A stretch of 40,446 nt of DNA from an uncultured Clostridium sp. (GTDB lineage Bacteria > Bacillota > Clostridia > TANB77 > CAG-508): the NCBI GenBank assembly GCA_946548575.1, contig CAMNPT010000007.1, positions 1 to 40,446 on the forward strand. Reading direction: 5' to 3'. The notes beneath the pieces are model-generated. The model saw only the letters and a program-made list of their open reading frames with translations. It had not been told where the DNA came from and did not search any database. This document shows positions 1 to 10,876 of this stretch, one piece after another. The stretch's first letter is position 1; each line of letters starts with the position of its first letter. A program made the position numbers and the translations under genes.

Positions 1-1
1 A

Positions 2-334
2 AGATGGGAAGCAAATGAAAAAAGACTGTCATCAATTGAAGAAAGAACTAATAATTTAGAGATCAATAGAAAAAATGATAAGAATGAGATAATTGAAGTT
101 TTAGATATAATGCAAAAAAGTATTGATAAACAATTTAAAGATTTAGAAAATAATATGAATAATAGATTTGAAAAAATAGAAGATGAGCTAATAGAAAATA
201 GAAAAGAACATCAAGAATTTAGAAAAAAAATGAAACGATTTAATTCAAGATTAGATTTTCATAGTGCTAGAATTAGTAGTTTAGAAAAATGGAGAGAAGA
301 TATAAACAATGATGGATTTGTTGGAATACAGTAA
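2..334 (+). CDS. C-terminal part of a charged coiled-coil hypothetical protein (5' end outside window)
   Basis: Frame of the 110..334 ORF is open back to base 2 (RWEANEKRLSSIEERTNNLEINRKN...); heptad-like charged composition. Confidence 0.6.
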   Translation, partial: RWEANEKRLSSIEERTNNLEINRKNDKNEIIEVLDIMQKSIDKQFKDLENNMNNRFEKIEDELIENRKEHQEFRKKMKRFNSRLDFHSARISSLEKWREDINNDGFVGIQ

Positions 335-348
335 TTTTAAAAAAAATC

Positions 349-376
349 TTGCAAATTTTAAAAAATATGTTATAAT
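349..376 (+). promoter_or_regulatory. sigma-A type promoter for the ileS leader
   Basis: TTGCAA (349-354), 16 nt, TATAAT (371-376). Confidence 0.6.
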
Positions 377-384
377 ATTAATCA

Positions 385-663
385 ATAATAAATAAAAAAA
401 CAAAAACAAGGACACGTAAAATAATATAATATCTTAATAAGAGAGCCAAAGGAAGCTGAAAATTTGGCAAGTAAAAATTATTTTATATCACCTTAGTTGT
501 TGCTAAACTGAAAGTAAGAGTAAGTATAGTCGTAGGTCTGCGTTAAAGATAAATTAAGAGAGCAAAAATATAAATAGTATTATTGCTAACTTAGGTGGTA
601 CCGCGGAAAGAATATTAAAATCTTTTCGTCCTAAAATTAATCAGGACGAAGAGATTTTTTATT
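385..663 (+). promoter_or_regulatory. T-box leader (Ile), specifier ATC at about 487-489, T-box GGTGGTACCGCGG at about 594-606, terminator 618-662
   Basis: AGAGAGCC...GGC apical stem, ATC specifier context, conserved TGGTACCGCGG, terminator hairpin aaatcttttcgtcct/aggacgaagagattt + T run; immediately upstream of ileS. Confidence 0.92.
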
Positions 664-688
664 TGTCCTAATAACAAAAATATAGATG

Positions 689-738
689 TGTCCCAAAATG
701 GACAAAATGTCCCAAAAGGACCTGTCCCGTTTTGGACA
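689..738. repeat. GTCC-rich REP-like repeat cluster (TGTCCCAAAA x2, then TGTCCCGTTTTGGACA)
   Basis: TGTCCCAAAA at 689 and 708; TTTTGGACA at 730-738 forms an imperfect inverted repeat. Confidence 0.6.
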
Positions 739-754
739 GAAAGGAATGAGTTTT

Positions 755-3700
755 ATGTACAAAAAAGTTGAGTTAAAAAAAGGCTTCGTAGGTATGGAGC
801 AAGAAGTTGCTAAAAAATGGCAAGAAAAAGATATTATAAAAAAGAATTTTGCCATGAATGAAGGTAAAAGGTATTTTACATTTTATGATGGACCTCCAAC
901 AGCAAATGGTATGCCTCATGTTGGGCATATAGAAACAAGAGTAATGAAAGATATTATACCTAGATATAAAGTTATGAAAGGATATAAAGTTATTCGTAAA
1001 GCAGGTTGGGATACACATGGTCTTCCTGTTGAACTTGAAATTGAGAAAAAGCTTGGTATCTCAGGTAAAGAGCAAATTGAAGAATATGGGGTAGAAAAAT
1101 TTGTTAAACAATGTAAAGAAAGTGTTTTTACTTATGTTCATAAATGGGAAGAGATGACAAATAAAGTTGGATTTTGGGTAGATATGGAAAATCCTTATGT
1201 TACTTACCATAACGAATATATAGAATCTGTATGGTGGGCATTAAAACAAATGTGGGATAAAGGTCTTTTATATGAAGGTCATAAAGTTATGCCATATTGT
1301 CCAAGATGTGGTACAGCTCTATCTTCACATGAGGTTGCACAAGGTTATAAAGATGTAAAAGATTTAACTTGTGTAGCTAAGTTTAAAGTAGAAGAGAACC
1401 AAGGATTTGAAGAAAATACATACATATTAGCTTGGACAACAACGCCATGGACTTTACCTTCAAATTTAGCTCTTTGTATTAATAAAGCTTATGAATATGC
1501 TGAAATAAAAGCTAATATTGGAACAGATGATGAGCCACAATATGAATCATATATATTAGCTAAAGATTTAATAGAAACAGTATTAAAAGAAACTCCTTAT
1601 GAAGTTATTAAAACATTTAAAGGAGAGGAACTTCTAGGTATAAAATATGAGAAGTTAATGCCTTTTGCTAAACCTGAAGGAAAAGCTTATGTTGTAATTC
1701 ATGGTGACTATGTTAACTTGGAAGACGGTACAGGTATAGTTCATATTGCACCTGCTTATGGTGAAGATGATAGCTTAGTTTCTAAACAAAATGGAATTGC
1801 ATTTGTTAACTTAGTAGACAAATCTGGTAAATTTGTAAAAGAAGTTGAACCCTGGGCAGGTAGATTTGTAAGAGATTGTAATGAAGATATTTGCAAATGG
1901 CTTGCAAACGAAAATAAATTATTTAGCAAAGAAAAACATTTACACTCATATCCTCATTGTTGGAGATGTGATACACCACTTCTTTATTATCCAAAAGAAA
2001 GTTGGTTTGTCGCAATGAGTAAATTAAGAGATGAGTTAGTTGACAATAACAACAAAGTAAATTGGTATCCAGATACAATAAGAACTGGAAGATTTGGAAA
2101 ATTTTTGGAAAATGTAATAGATTGGGGAATTTCAAGAGATAGATATTGGGGAACTCCTTTACCTGTTTGGACATGTGAAGATGAAAATTGTTTACATCAA
2201 GAATGTATTGGTTCTATAAAAGAATTAAAAGAAAAAGCAATAGAATGTCCAGAAGATATTGAATTACACAAACCATATATTGATAATGTATTTTTAAAAT
2301 GCCCTAAATGTGGTAAAAAAATGAAAAGAGCAAAAGAAGTTATAGATTGTTGGTTTGATTCTGGTTCAATGCCTTTTGCACAATGGCATTATCCTTTTGA
2401 AAATAAAGAAATGTTTGATAATAATTTCCCTGCAGGATTTATATCTGAAGCAGTTGACCAAACAAGAGGATGGTTCTATACACTAACTGCAATAGGAACA
2501 GCTCTATTTAATAGAACACCATTTGAAAATTGTATTGTTTTAGGACATGTTTTAGATGAAAAAGGACAAAAAATGTCTAAATCTAAAAAGAATGGTGTAG
2601 ATCCAATGGAATTACTAGATACAGTTGGAGCAGATGCTACACGCTGGCATTTTTATACGGCAGCAGCTCCATGGTTACCAAAAAGACTTGGAATAAAGAG
2701 TGTTCAAGAAACCCAAAGAGGTTTTTTAGCAACACTTTGGAATGTATATTCATTCTATGTTTTATATGCAGAAATTGATCAGTTTAATCCATTAAAATAT
2801 AGTGATTTTAAACTAACAAATGTAATGGATAAATGGATAATTTCTAAATTAAATACATTAATTAAAGAAGTAGAAAATAAGTTAGAACATTATGATATAA
2901 CAACAGCGGCAATATTAATAGAAAACTTTACAGATGAGTTATCAAATTGGTATGTTAGAAGAAATAGAGAAAGATTCTGGTTAACAGAACTAACTGATGA
3001 AAAAATAGGAGCATATTGTACATTATACAAAGTTCTTACAACACTAATAAAAGTAGCAGCTCCATTTGTACCATTTATGACAGATGAGATTTACCAAAAC
3101 TTAGTTACAAATTTAGATAATAATGCTCCAGAAAGTGTTCACTTATGTTTATGGCCAGAAGTAAATGAAAAAGAAATAAACAAAGAATTAGAAACAGAAA
3201 TGGATTTAGCATATAAAATTGTAAAATTAGGTAGAAGTGCAAGAAATTCTGCTAACATAAAAAACAGACAACCTCTATCTAAAATGCTTATTTCAATAGA
3301 TACATTACCAAAATATTATGAAAATATTATAAAAGAAGAACTTAATGTAAAAGAAATAGATTTAGGGGCAGAAATGTCTGAATATGTTGATTTTGAAATA
3401 AAACCAAACTTACCTGTACTTGGAAAAGAATATGGAAAACTAATACCAAAAATTCGTCAAGAAATTGCAAATAAAAATCAAGTAGATTTAGCAAATACAA
3501 TCAAAAACGGAAATGCAGAATATATACAAATAGATGATACTCAAATTGAACTAAATGCTGAAAACTTACTTGTAACAATGCAAGGAAAGGAAGGTTTCGC
3601 ATTTAGTGGTGAAGGAGAAATTGGAGTTGTTTTAGATACACATATTACTCGCGAACTTAAAGAAGAAGGTTATGTACGAGAGGTATTATCTAAAGTTCAA

Positions 3701-3916
3701 AATATGAGAAAAGATAGTGGCTTTGAAGTATTAGACAATATCATACTTTATATATCTGGTAATGAAATGCTAGAAAAAGTAATAAAGGAAAATGAAGAAT
3801 TAATAAAACATGATACATTAGCCAAAAAAATCGTATATAATCAAAAAAGATCAGCATATACAGATATAAATATTAATGGTGAAAAATTGAATATTGATGT
3901 CGAGGTTGTAAAATAA
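755..3916 (+). CDS. ileS: isoleucyl-tRNA synthetase (ORF opens at 686; start more likely 755)
   Basis: [35 protein letters not shown]; Ile T-box upstream; AAGGA-type RBS before 755. Confidence 0.95.
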   Translation: MYKKVELKKGFVGMEQEVAKKWQEKDIIKKNFAMNEGKRYFTFYDGPPTANGMPHVGHIETRVMKDIIPRYKVMKGYKVIRKAGWDTHGLPVELEIEKKLGISGKEQIEEYGVEKFVKQCKESVFTYVHKWEEMTNKVGFWVDMENPYVTYHNEYIESVWWALKQMWDKGLLYEGHKVMPYCPRCGTALSSHEVAQGYKDVKDLTCVAKFKVEENQGFEENTYILAWTTTPWTLPSNLALCINKAYEYAEIKANIGTDDEPQYESYILAKDLIETVLKETPYEVIKTFKGEELLGIKYEKLMPFAKPEGKAYVVIHGDYVNLEDGTGIVHIAPAYGEDDSLVSKQNGIAFVNLVDKSGKFVKEVEPWAGRFVRDCNEDICKWLANENKLFSKEKHLHSYPHCWRCDTPLLYYPKESWFVAMSKLRDELVDNNNKVNWYPDTIRTGRFGKFLENVIDWGISRDRYWGTPLPVWTCEDENCLHQECIGSIKELKEKAIECPEDIELHKPYIDNVFLKCPKCGKKMKRAKEVIDCWFDSGSMPFAQWHYPFENKEMFDNNFPAGFISEAVDQTRGWFYTLTAIGTALFNRTPFENCIVLGHVLDEKGQKMSKSKKNGVDPMELLDTVGADATRWHFYTAAAPWLPKRLGIKSVQETQRGFLATLWNVYSFYVLYAEIDQFNPLKYSDFKLTNVMDKWIISKLNTLIKEVENKLEHYDITTAAILIENFTDELSNWYVRRNRERFWLTELTDEKIGAYCTLYKVLTTLIKVAAPFVPFMTDEIYQNLVTNLDNNAPESVHLCLWPEVNEKEINKELETEMDLAYKIVKLGRSARNSANIKNRQPLSKMLISIDTLPKYYENIIKEELNVKEIDLGAEMSEYVDFEIKPNLPVLGKEYGKLIPKIRQEIANKNQVDLANTIKNGNAEYIQIDDTQIELNAENLLVTMQGKEGFAFSGEGEIGVVLDTHITRELKEEGYVREVLSKVQNMRKDSGFEVLDNIILYISGNEMLEKVIKENEELIKHDTLAKKIVYNQKRSAYTDININGEKLNIDVEVVK

Positions 3917-3989
3917 ATTGATGTTTTATCTAAAAAATGTTATAATAAATATAGGTTAAATATCATATAAAGAAGGAGGACATAAAATA

Positions 3990-4208
3990 ATGTCACCAAA
4001 AACAAAAAGAGTTCCAGAATATTTTTTCATCAGAAAGCTAGAATTTATTAACGAAAATGAACGGAAAGAAATAGAGGATTTTATTGCTGTAAATAAAAAC
4101 AAAATCTTATATTTTGAGTACGGACATATCCCACATTTTAGAACATATAAAATTGTTCTAAGGGGGAAACAAGAAAAAGTTTGGGAGCTCAGAAGAAGAA
4201 TATACTAA
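3990..4208 (+). CDS. conserved-looking small hypothetical protein (72 aa); contains one in-frame CGG codon (4062-4064)
   Basis: Strong RBS aaggagg, terminator directly after stop. Confidence 0.6.
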   Translation: MSPKTKRVPEYFFIRKLEFINENERKEIEDFIAVNKNKILYFEYGHIPHFRTYKIVLRGKQEKVWELRRRIY

Positions 4209-4213
4209 CCTAA

Positions 4214-4245
4214 AGGCAGTCAGTTCTTGACTGCCTAACTTTTTT
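4214..4245 (+). terminator. rho-independent terminator
   Basis: aggcagtca/tgactgcct stem followed by T-rich tract. Confidence 0.85.
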
Positions 4246-4263
4246 ATAATATAAGGAGAGAAA

Positions 4264-4563
4264 ATGTATTATACATATATGTTAAGATGTGAAGATAATT
4301 CAATATATACAGGTATGACAAATGATTTAAATAAAAGAATAGAAAAACATTTTTCGAAAAATGGTGCAAAATATACCAAATCACATAAACCTTTAAAATT
4401 AGAAATTGCATGGAGTTCAAAAGAAAAATCATTAGCTTGTAAACTGGAAGCATATATAAAACAATTAACAAAAAAAGAAAAAGAGGCTTTAATTTTAGAT
4501 GGTCATGTTAGCAAATTTTTGAAGGGAAAAATAGATGGAAGAAGTTATAGAGTAGTAAAATAA
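4264..4563 (+). CDS. GIY-YIG nuclease family protein (UPF0213/YazA-like)
   Basis: YYTYMLRCEDNSIYTGMTNDLNKRIEKHFSKNGAKYTKSHKPLKL motif. Confidence 0.9.
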   Translation: MYYTYMLRCEDNSIYTGMTNDLNKRIEKHFSKNGAKYTKSHKPLKLEIAWSSKEKSLACKLEAYIKQLTKKEKEALILDGHVSKFLKGKIDGRSYRVVK

Positions 4564-4591
4564 ACTACTTTTAATTTTATGTAAAAAACCC

Positions 4592-4620
4592 TTGACAGTT
4601 TCTGTAATTAAAGTTAAAAT
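4592..4620 (+). promoter_or_regulatory. sigma-A promoter upstream of rny
   Basis: TTGACA, 17 nt, TAAAAT. Confidence 0.6.
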
Positions 4621-4704
4621 AGTATAGTAGGAAAAAATATATTTAAGAACTTAAAAAATATTATATTTTATTCGAACATTGAAAATTTAATAAGAAAGAG
4701 GTGT

Positions 4705-6252
4705 ATGATTATGAATATTGTAATCACTATCGCCGCTGTCTTAATCTCATTAGCAATTGGAGTGCCAATAGGTATGGCATATAGAAAAAAAGTTGCAGAG
4801 TCTAAAATTCAAGGAGCTGAAAATGAAGCAAAAAGATTATTAGAATTAGCAAAAAAAGAGGCTGAAAACTTAAAAAAAGAAGAAATTTTCAAAGCTAAAG
4901 AAGAAATAATGGCCAATCGTAAAGAATTAGACCAAGAGATTAAAGAAAGAAGAGGCGAAGTACAAAAACAAGAAGCAAGATTAATTCAAAAAGAAGAAAA
5001 TTTAGAAAGGCGTTCAGATAATTTTGAAAAGAAAGAAAAAGAACTAGAAAATGAGATACAAAATATTGAAAATAAAAAAATTGAACTTGAAAAATTATAT
5101 GAAGATGAAATGGTTGAGCTTCAAAAAATTGCTGGTTTAAGCAAAGATGAAGCAAAAAAGAGATTATTATCTGAAATTGAAAAAGAATTAACAGCTGAGA
5201 AAGCCGCATTAATTAGAGATCAAGAGCAAAGAGCAAAAGAAACAATTGAGAAAAAAGCAAAGGAAATGTTAACATATGCAGTACAAAAATGTGCAGCAGA
5301 CCACTCTCAAGAAACAACAGTATCTATAGTTTCACTTCCAAATGATGAAATGAAAGGAAGAATTATAGGAAGAGAGGGTCGAAATATAAAAGCTTTAGAA
5401 ACTTTAACAGGAATTGATTTAATAATAGATGATACACCAGAAGCTGTTGTATTATCTGGGTTTGATCCTTTAAGAAGAGAAGTAGCAAAAATTGCATTAG
5501 AGAAATTAATTGATGATGGAAGGATTCATCCAGCTAAAATTGAAGAAATGGTTGAAAAAGCTAAAGAAGAGGTTGAAAATACAATCAAAGAAGAAGGAGA
5601 AAGAGCAATACTTGAAACAGGAGTAATTGGCTTACATCCAGATGTTGTGAAATTAATCGGAAAATTAAAATATAGGACAAGTTATGGACAAAATGTATTA
5701 AACCATTCTATAGAAGTTTCAAACTTAACAAGAATTATGGCTGATGAACTAGGTCTAGATACAAAATTAGCAAGAAGAGCTGGATTATTACATGATATTG
5801 GAAAAGCTTTAGATCATGACATGGAAGGAACACATGTTGAAATAGGTGTTGAAATACTAAAAAAATACAAAGAAAATTCTTTAGTTATAAATGCAGTTGA
5901 AGCACATCATGGAGACGTAGAACCACAAACATTAGAAGCAGTATTAGTACAAGCTGCTGATGCAATTTCTGCTTCAAGACCAGGTGCAAGAAGAGAAACA
6001 TTAGAAGCTTACATTAAAAGATTACAAAATCTTGAAGAAATTGCAGATTCATTTGATGGGGTTGAAAAATCATTTGCAATTCAAGCAGGTCGTGAAGTTA
6101 GAATTATAGTAAAACCAGAAAAAATATCAGATGACCAAATGACAATTTTAGCAAGAGATGTTTCAAAAAGAATTGAAAATGAAATGGATTATCCAGGTCA
6201 AATTAAAGTTAACATTATAAGAGAAACAAGAATAGTTGATTATGCAAAATAA
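4705..6252 (+). CDS. rny: ribonuclease Y
   Basis: N-terminal TM + coiled coil, KH domain ([15 protein letters not shown]), HD domain ([13 protein letters not shown]). Confidence 0.96.
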   Translation: MIMNIVITIAAVLISLAIGVPIGMAYRKKVAESKIQGAENEAKRLLELAKKEAENLKKEEIFKAKEEIMANRKELDQEIKERRGEVQKQEARLIQKEENLERRSDNFEKKEKELENEIQNIENKKIELEKLYEDEMVELQKIAGLSKDEAKKRLLSEIEKELTAEKAALIRDQEQRAKETIEKKAKEMLTYAVQKCAADHSQETTVSIVSLPNDEMKGRIIGREGRNIKALETLTGIDLIIDDTPEAVVLSGFDPLRREVAKIALEKLIDDGRIHPAKIEEMVEKAKEEVENTIKEEGERAILETGVIGLHPDVVKLIGKLKYRTSYGQNVLNHSIEVSNLTRIMADELGLDTKLARRAGLLHDIGKALDHDMEGTHVEIGVEILKKYKENSLVINAVEAHHGDVEPQTLEAVLVQAADAISASRPGARRETLEAYIKRLQNLEEIADSFDGVEKSFAIQAGREVRIIVKPEKISDDQMTILARDVSKRIENEMDYPGQIKVNIIRETRIVDYAK

Positions 6253-6259
6253 AGTTAGG

Positions 6260-6343
6260 TTTTCAACCAATGGGGACGGACCTTTTGGTTGAAAACCATT
6301 TTTTATGATTTCAACCAAAAGGTCCGTCCCCATTGGTTGAAAA
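6260..6343. repeat. BIME-like doublet: perfect 34-bp inverted repeat, each arm itself a hairpin
   Basis: tttcaaccaatggggacggaccttttggttgaaa (6261-6294) and exact reverse complement (6309-6342); each arm has 10-bp internal arms tttcaaccaa/ttggttgaaa. Confidence 0.9.
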
Positions 6344-6362
6344 ATTTTAAAGGAGGTTCAAA

Positions 6363-7136
6363 ATGAAAGTTTTAGCAATAGGTGATTTAGTTGGAAATAT
6401 TGGTGTAAAAAAGATGAAAGATGAATTAAATAATATTAGACAACAAGAAAATATAGATTTTGTTATTGTTAATGGAGAAAATGCTGGAGAAGGAATGGGA
6501 ATCACAGAAAAAAATTTTAATGACATTTTAGCTGAAAATGTTGATGTAATAACAATGGGAAATCATACTTGGGGAAAAAAAGACATTTTTAAATTTATTG
6601 ATCATCCAAAATTACTTAGACCAGCAAACTATCCAAAAGATGTTGTAGGTAAAGGATATAATATTTATCATTGTAAAAATAAAAAAATTGCAGTTATTAA
6701 TTTAATTGGTAGAGTTGATATGAATGTTTTATCTGATAATCCATTTATATTAGCAAAACAATTAGTAGAAAAATTAAACCAAGAAGTAGATATTATCATA
6801 ATTGATTTTCATGCTGAGGCAACAGCTGAAAAAATTGCTTTAGGATATTTCTTAGATGGAAAAGTTACAGCAATTTTTGGTACACATACTCATGTACAAA
6901 CATCTGATGAACAAATTTTAGATAAAGGTACAGCATATATAACAGATATAGGAATGACAGGTCCAAAAAAATCTGTAATAGGTATGGATATAGAAGCATC
7001 TCTAAAAAGATTTGAAACTACATTACCAGAAAGATATAGAATTGCTTCTGGAGAATGTATATTAAATGGTGTTATTTTTGATATTGATGATAATACAAAT
7101 AAGGTTAAAGAAATAAAAAGAGTTAATATAAAATAA
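6363..7136 (+). CDS. ymdB: YmdB-family metallophosphoesterase
   Basis: GDLVGNIG, NGENAGEGMGIT, MGNHTWGKKDI, GTHTHVQTSDEQIL; adjacent to rny. Confidence 0.93.
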   Translation: MKVLAIGDLVGNIGVKKMKDELNNIRQQENIDFVIVNGENAGEGMGITEKNFNDILAENVDVITMGNHTWGKKDIFKFIDHPKLLRPANYPKDVVGKGYNIYHCKNKKIAVINLIGRVDMNVLSDNPFILAKQLVEKLNQEVDIIIIDFHAEATAEKIALGYFLDGKVTAIFGTHTHVQTSDEQILDKGTAYITDIGMTGPKKSVIGMDIEASLKRFETTLPERYRIASGECILNGVIFDIDDNTNKVKEIKRVNIK

Positions 7137-7275
7137 ATATTGTCGAAAATTGATATTTAGTGCGATGAGTTTTCCTAAAAATTTCCAAAAAACACTTTAC
7201 AATATTTTCCAATTAATGTAAAATATTTATTGTAAAAGTTGCAACAAAAAAAATAAAATTATAGGAGGCAAAAAA

Positions 7276-7539
7276 ATGGAAATTTTAAAGATTTCATCAA
7301 AATCAAATCCAAATTCAGTAGCAGGAGCAATTGCAGGTTTGGTAAAAGAATCTAACAAAGCAGAAATGCAAGCAATTGGAGCGGGAGCACTAAATCAAGC
7401 AGTTAAAGCGGTAGCAATAGCTAGAGGCTTTGTAGCACCAGCAGGGGTTGACTTAGTATGTATACCTGCCTTTGCAGAAGTAGAGGTAGAAGGAGAGGAT
7501 AGAACAGGTATTAAACTAATTGTAGAATCTAGGACATAA
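7276..7539 (+). CDS. spoVS: stage V sporulation protein S
   Basis: LKISSKSNPNSVAGAIAGLVKE...QAIGAGALNQAVKAVAIARGF. Confidence 0.96.
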   Translation: MEILKISSKSNPNSVAGAIAGLVKESNKAEMQAIGAGALNQAVKAVAIARGFVAPAGVDLVCIPAFAEVEVEGEDRTGIKLIVESRT

Positions 7540-7559
7540 AATTTTAATAGTAAAAAGTA

Positions 7560-7590
7560 AAGGTTGTTATAAATATATAACAACCTTTTT
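7560..7590 (+). terminator. rho-independent terminator
   Basis: aaggttgttat/ataacaacctt + T run. Confidence 0.85.
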
Positions 7591-7672
7591 ATATATTTGT
7601 ATAAATATTTTATTATAATAACTTGAATTTTTTTCTAAATTAATGTATGATATCAGGGTATAGAAAGGAATT

Positions 7673-9268
7673 ATGAAAAATATGAAATCAAATTGGATAA
7701 AATATATATTTATAATATTTATCATTGGAATTTTAATTTTTTCAGTTTATAAGTTCAAAAAAGATGAAACAGATAAAAAGTTAGATGAAGTAGACACATC
7801 TAAATCTCAAGATGAAATTGTAAAGGAAATTAAACTTGGTATTGCAGGAATAGATACTATCAATCCTATTCTTAGTAAAAATAAAAATGTACAAAATATT
7901 TCCAAGTTAATTTATGAACCATTAGTTAATTTAACATCAGATTATAAAGCTGAACCTTGTCTTGCAAAGGAGTGGGCTAAACAAGATGGAAATTCATATT
8001 TAATTAAACTTAGAGAAGGTGTAAGATGGTCAAATGGCGAAAGTTTTACTTCTGAAGATGTAAGATTTACGATAGATAGATTAAAGGATTCGCCAACAAT
8101 ATATTCAGCTAATGTCCAAGATGTAATAAGTATAGATGTTATAGATGATTATACAGTTAAAATCAATCTATCTAATGAAGTTCCATTTTTTGAATATAAT
8201 TTAACTTTTCCAATTTTATCAAAAGATTATTATGAAGGAGAAGATTTTAACAATACAACTAGAAATAATTCTCCTATAGGTACAGGTAAATTTAAGATTT
8301 CGGAAGTAGAGTCGTCTTATATTATTCTTGAGAAAAATGCTAGTTGGTGGAATAAAGAAAAACCAGTAACTCTTGAAAAAATCACTTTGAATTTATATTC
8401 CTCAATTGGTGAATTATATAATAGTTTTAAATTAGGAAACTTAGATTTAATAAGTACAGAAAACGATAATTTAACAGATTATATTGGTACAATTGGATAT
8501 ACATCAAAAGAACTAAAGGGAAGAAAACACACATTTTTAGCTTTTAATACATCAAATTATTTTTTATCTAAAGAAGAAGTTAGAAAAGCTATAGCTTATT
8601 CAATTGATAAAGATAATATAACAACTACAATATTTAATGGAAAATATTATACAAGTAGCTTCCCATTAGATTATGGAAATTGGCTATCTCAAGAGCAAAA
8701 TGCAAGTAGTGGTTACAATGTAGAACAGGCAAAAGAATTATTAAAAAATGCAGGTTGGACATTAAAAAAAGGAAATTGGCAAAAAACGGAGAATTATAAA
8801 ACACAAAAATTAGCATTAAATTTATTAGTAAGAGCAAGTGATAGTTCAAAAGTAGCTGTTGCAGAAAACATAAGAGCTCAACTCGCAAATCAAGGTATTA
8901 TAATAAATGTAGTTCAAGCAGCTGATGATCAATATGATAGTATGATAAACTCAAAAAGTTATGATATTGCATTATGTACTCTAAATTTATCTATAAGTCC
9001 TAATTTAGAAACATTTTTTGGAAATGGTAATTTGGCAAATTATATGACCGATGAAATTAAAAGTATTATGAATGAGGTGAAAAATACAACAGATGAAAAT
9101 GTTTTAAAAGAAAAATACACAAGATTAAGTGAAATTTATAAAACAAATATACCATATTTGAGCTTATATAATAACAAATATACAGTAGCTTATAATTCAG
9201 CTCTAGTAGGCGATTTTTCGCCAAACTGGTTTTATCAATTTTATGGGATTGAAGAATGGTATAAATAA
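7673..9268 (+). CDS. ABC transporter substrate-binding protein (peptide/nickel, SBP_bac_5)
   Basis: INPILSKNKNVQNISKLIYEPLVNL, LREGVRWSNGESFTSEDVRFTIDRLKD. Confidence 0.9.
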   Translation: MKNMKSNWIKYIFIIFIIGILIFSVYKFKKDETDKKLDEVDTSKSQDEIVKEIKLGIAGIDTINPILSKNKNVQNISKLIYEPLVNLTSDYKAEPCLAKEWAKQDGNSYLIKLREGVRWSNGESFTSEDVRFTIDRLKDSPTIYSANVQDVISIDVIDDYTVKINLSNEVPFFEYNLTFPILSKDYYEGEDFNNTTRNNSPIGTGKFKISEVESSYIILEKNASWWNKEKPVTLEKITLNLYSSIGELYNSFKLGNLDLISTENDNLTDYIGTIGYTSKELKGRKHTFLAFNTSNYFLSKEEVRKAIAYSIDKDNITTTIFNGKYYTSSFPLDYGNWLSQEQNASSGYNVEQAKELLKNAGWTLKKGNWQKTENYKTQKLALNLLVRASDSSKVAVAENIRAQLANQGIIINVVQAADDQYDSMINSKSYDIALCTLNLSISPNLETFFGNGNLANYMTDEIKSIMNEVKNTTDENVLKEKYTRLSEIYKTNIPYLSLYNNKYTVAYNSALVGDFSPNWFYQFYGIEEWYK

Positions 9269-9293
9269 ATTTTAAAAATTTTTTAAAAAGGTA

Positions 9294-9321
9294 TTGACAA
9301 AACAAATATTTGATATATAAT
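9294..9321 (+). promoter_or_regulatory. sigma-A promoter upstream of recA
   Basis: TTGACA, 16 nt, TATAAT. Confidence 0.7.
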
Positions 9322-9365
9322 TAGTTTAATCAAACAAAAGTTCATAAAAATAGGAGGAAAAATTT

Positions 9366-10424
9366 ATGGGAGAAAATACAGAAAAGAAGAAAGCGTTAGA
9401 AATGGCAATGAGCCAAATAGAAAAACAATTTGGAAAAGGTTCAGTAATGAAACTTGGAGAATTTAAAGCAATGGAGGTTGAATCTATACCAACAGGTGCA
9501 TTAGGGTTAGATATAGCATTAGGTATTGGTGGAGTTCCAAGAGGAAGAATTATAGAAATATTTGGACCAGAATCATCTGGTAAAACAACATTAGCATTAC
9601 ATGTTGTTGCAGAGGCTCAAAAAACTGGAGGAGAAGCAGCATTTATTGATGCTGAACATGCATTAGATCCAGTATATGCAAAAAAATTAGGAGTAGATAT
9701 AGATAATTTAATAGTATCTCAACCAGATACTGGAGAACAAGCATTAGAAATTACAGAAAGTTTAGTAAGAAGTGGAGCATTAGATGTTATTGTAGTAGAT
9801 TCTGTTGCTGCATTAGTTCCGAAAGCTGAAATTGATGGAGATATGGGTGATTCTCATATGGGATTACAAGCAAGACTTATGTCTCAAGCACTAAGAAAAT
9901 TAGCAGGAGCAATAAATAAATCAAAGACAGTATTAATATTTATAAATCAATTAAGAGAAAAAATAGGAATAATGTTTGGTAATCCAGAGACAACAACAGG
10001 TGGTAGAGCACTAAAATTCTATGCATCAGTAAGAATGGATATAAGAAGAATAGAAAATATTAAGCAAAATGGAGAAGTAAAGGGAAGCAGAGTAAGAGTA
10101 AAAGTTATAAAAAACAAAGTTGCACCACCATTCAGAGAAGCAGAATTTGATATTGTATATGGAGAAGGTATATCTAAAGCAGGTAATATTTTAGATATGG
10201 CTGTAAATTTAGATATTATTGAAAAATCAGGCTCTTGGTTTAGCTATAATGGAGATAGAATAGGCCAAGGAAGAGAAAATGTAAAGAATTACTTAAAAGA
10301 AAATCCTAAAATTTTAGAAGAAGTTGAACAAAAGGTAAGAGATAATTTTGCAAAAGCTTTTGAACAAAGCTTAGGTGAAGAATTGCCAAACAATGATGAT
10401 GATGATGAGGAAGATGAAGATTAA
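9366..10424 (+). CDS. recA: recombinase RecA
   Basis: [44 protein letters not shown]; acidic C-tail. Confidence 0.98.
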   Translation: MGENTEKKKALEMAMSQIEKQFGKGSVMKLGEFKAMEVESIPTGALGLDIALGIGGVPRGRIIEIFGPESSGKTTLALHVVAEAQKTGGEAAFIDAEHALDPVYAKKLGVDIDNLIVSQPDTGEQALEITESLVRSGALDVIVVDSVAALVPKAEIDGDMGDSHMGLQARLMSQALRKLAGAINKSKTVLIFINQLREKIGIMFGNPETTTGGRALKFYASVRMDIRRIENIKQNGEVKGSRVRVKVIKNKVAPPFREAEFDIVYGEGISKAGNILDMAVNLDIIEKSGSWFSYNGDRIGQGRENVKNYLKENPKILEEVEQKVRDNFAKAFEQSLGEELPNNDDDDEEDED

Positions 10425-10426
10425 TA

Positions 10427-10867
10427 ATGTATACAGTAGAAGATTTCGATAAAGAAAAAACAAGAGTATTAAAATATATTTTATATAAAAAAAGAACAGA
10501 ACAAGAAATACGTACAAAATTTGAAAATTCAATAGAAAATAACTTGCTGGAAGATATAATAGAATATTTAAAAGAAGCTAAATACATAAATGATAAAGAA
10601 TATATAGAAAAAACTGTAAATAATTTTATTACATTAAAAAATCTATCTATAAAGGAAATTAAATATAAATTACTAAGTAAAGGTCTAAAAAAAGATGATA
10701 TAGAAGATTATATATATGAAAACAAGGAAGAATTAAAACAATATGAAATAAAATCGGCACAAAATATCTTTTATAAAAAATCAACATCAATGGAACCAGA
10801 TGAAATTAAGCAGTATTTATTAAAAAAAGGATATAAATCAGAAAACATAAATATAGCCAAAGAATAG
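10427..10867 (+). CDS. recX: regulatory protein RecX
   Basis: Position after recA; helical YLKEAKYINDKEYIEKTVNNF. Confidence 0.8.
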   Translation: MYTVEDFDKEKTRVLKYILYKKRTEQEIRTKFENSIENNLLEDIIEYLKEAKYINDKEYIEKTVNNFITLKNLSIKEIKYKLLSKGLKKDDIEDYIYENKEELKQYEIKSAQNIFYKKSTSMEPDEIKQYLLKKGYKSENINIAKE

Positions 10868-10876
10868 GAGAAATAT

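Noticed and set aside
1923-2174. Antisense ORFs overlapping ileS, rny, thrS, the PBP gene and others
   Set aside because: Low-complexity hydrophobic translations typical of antisense frames in AT-rich genes.
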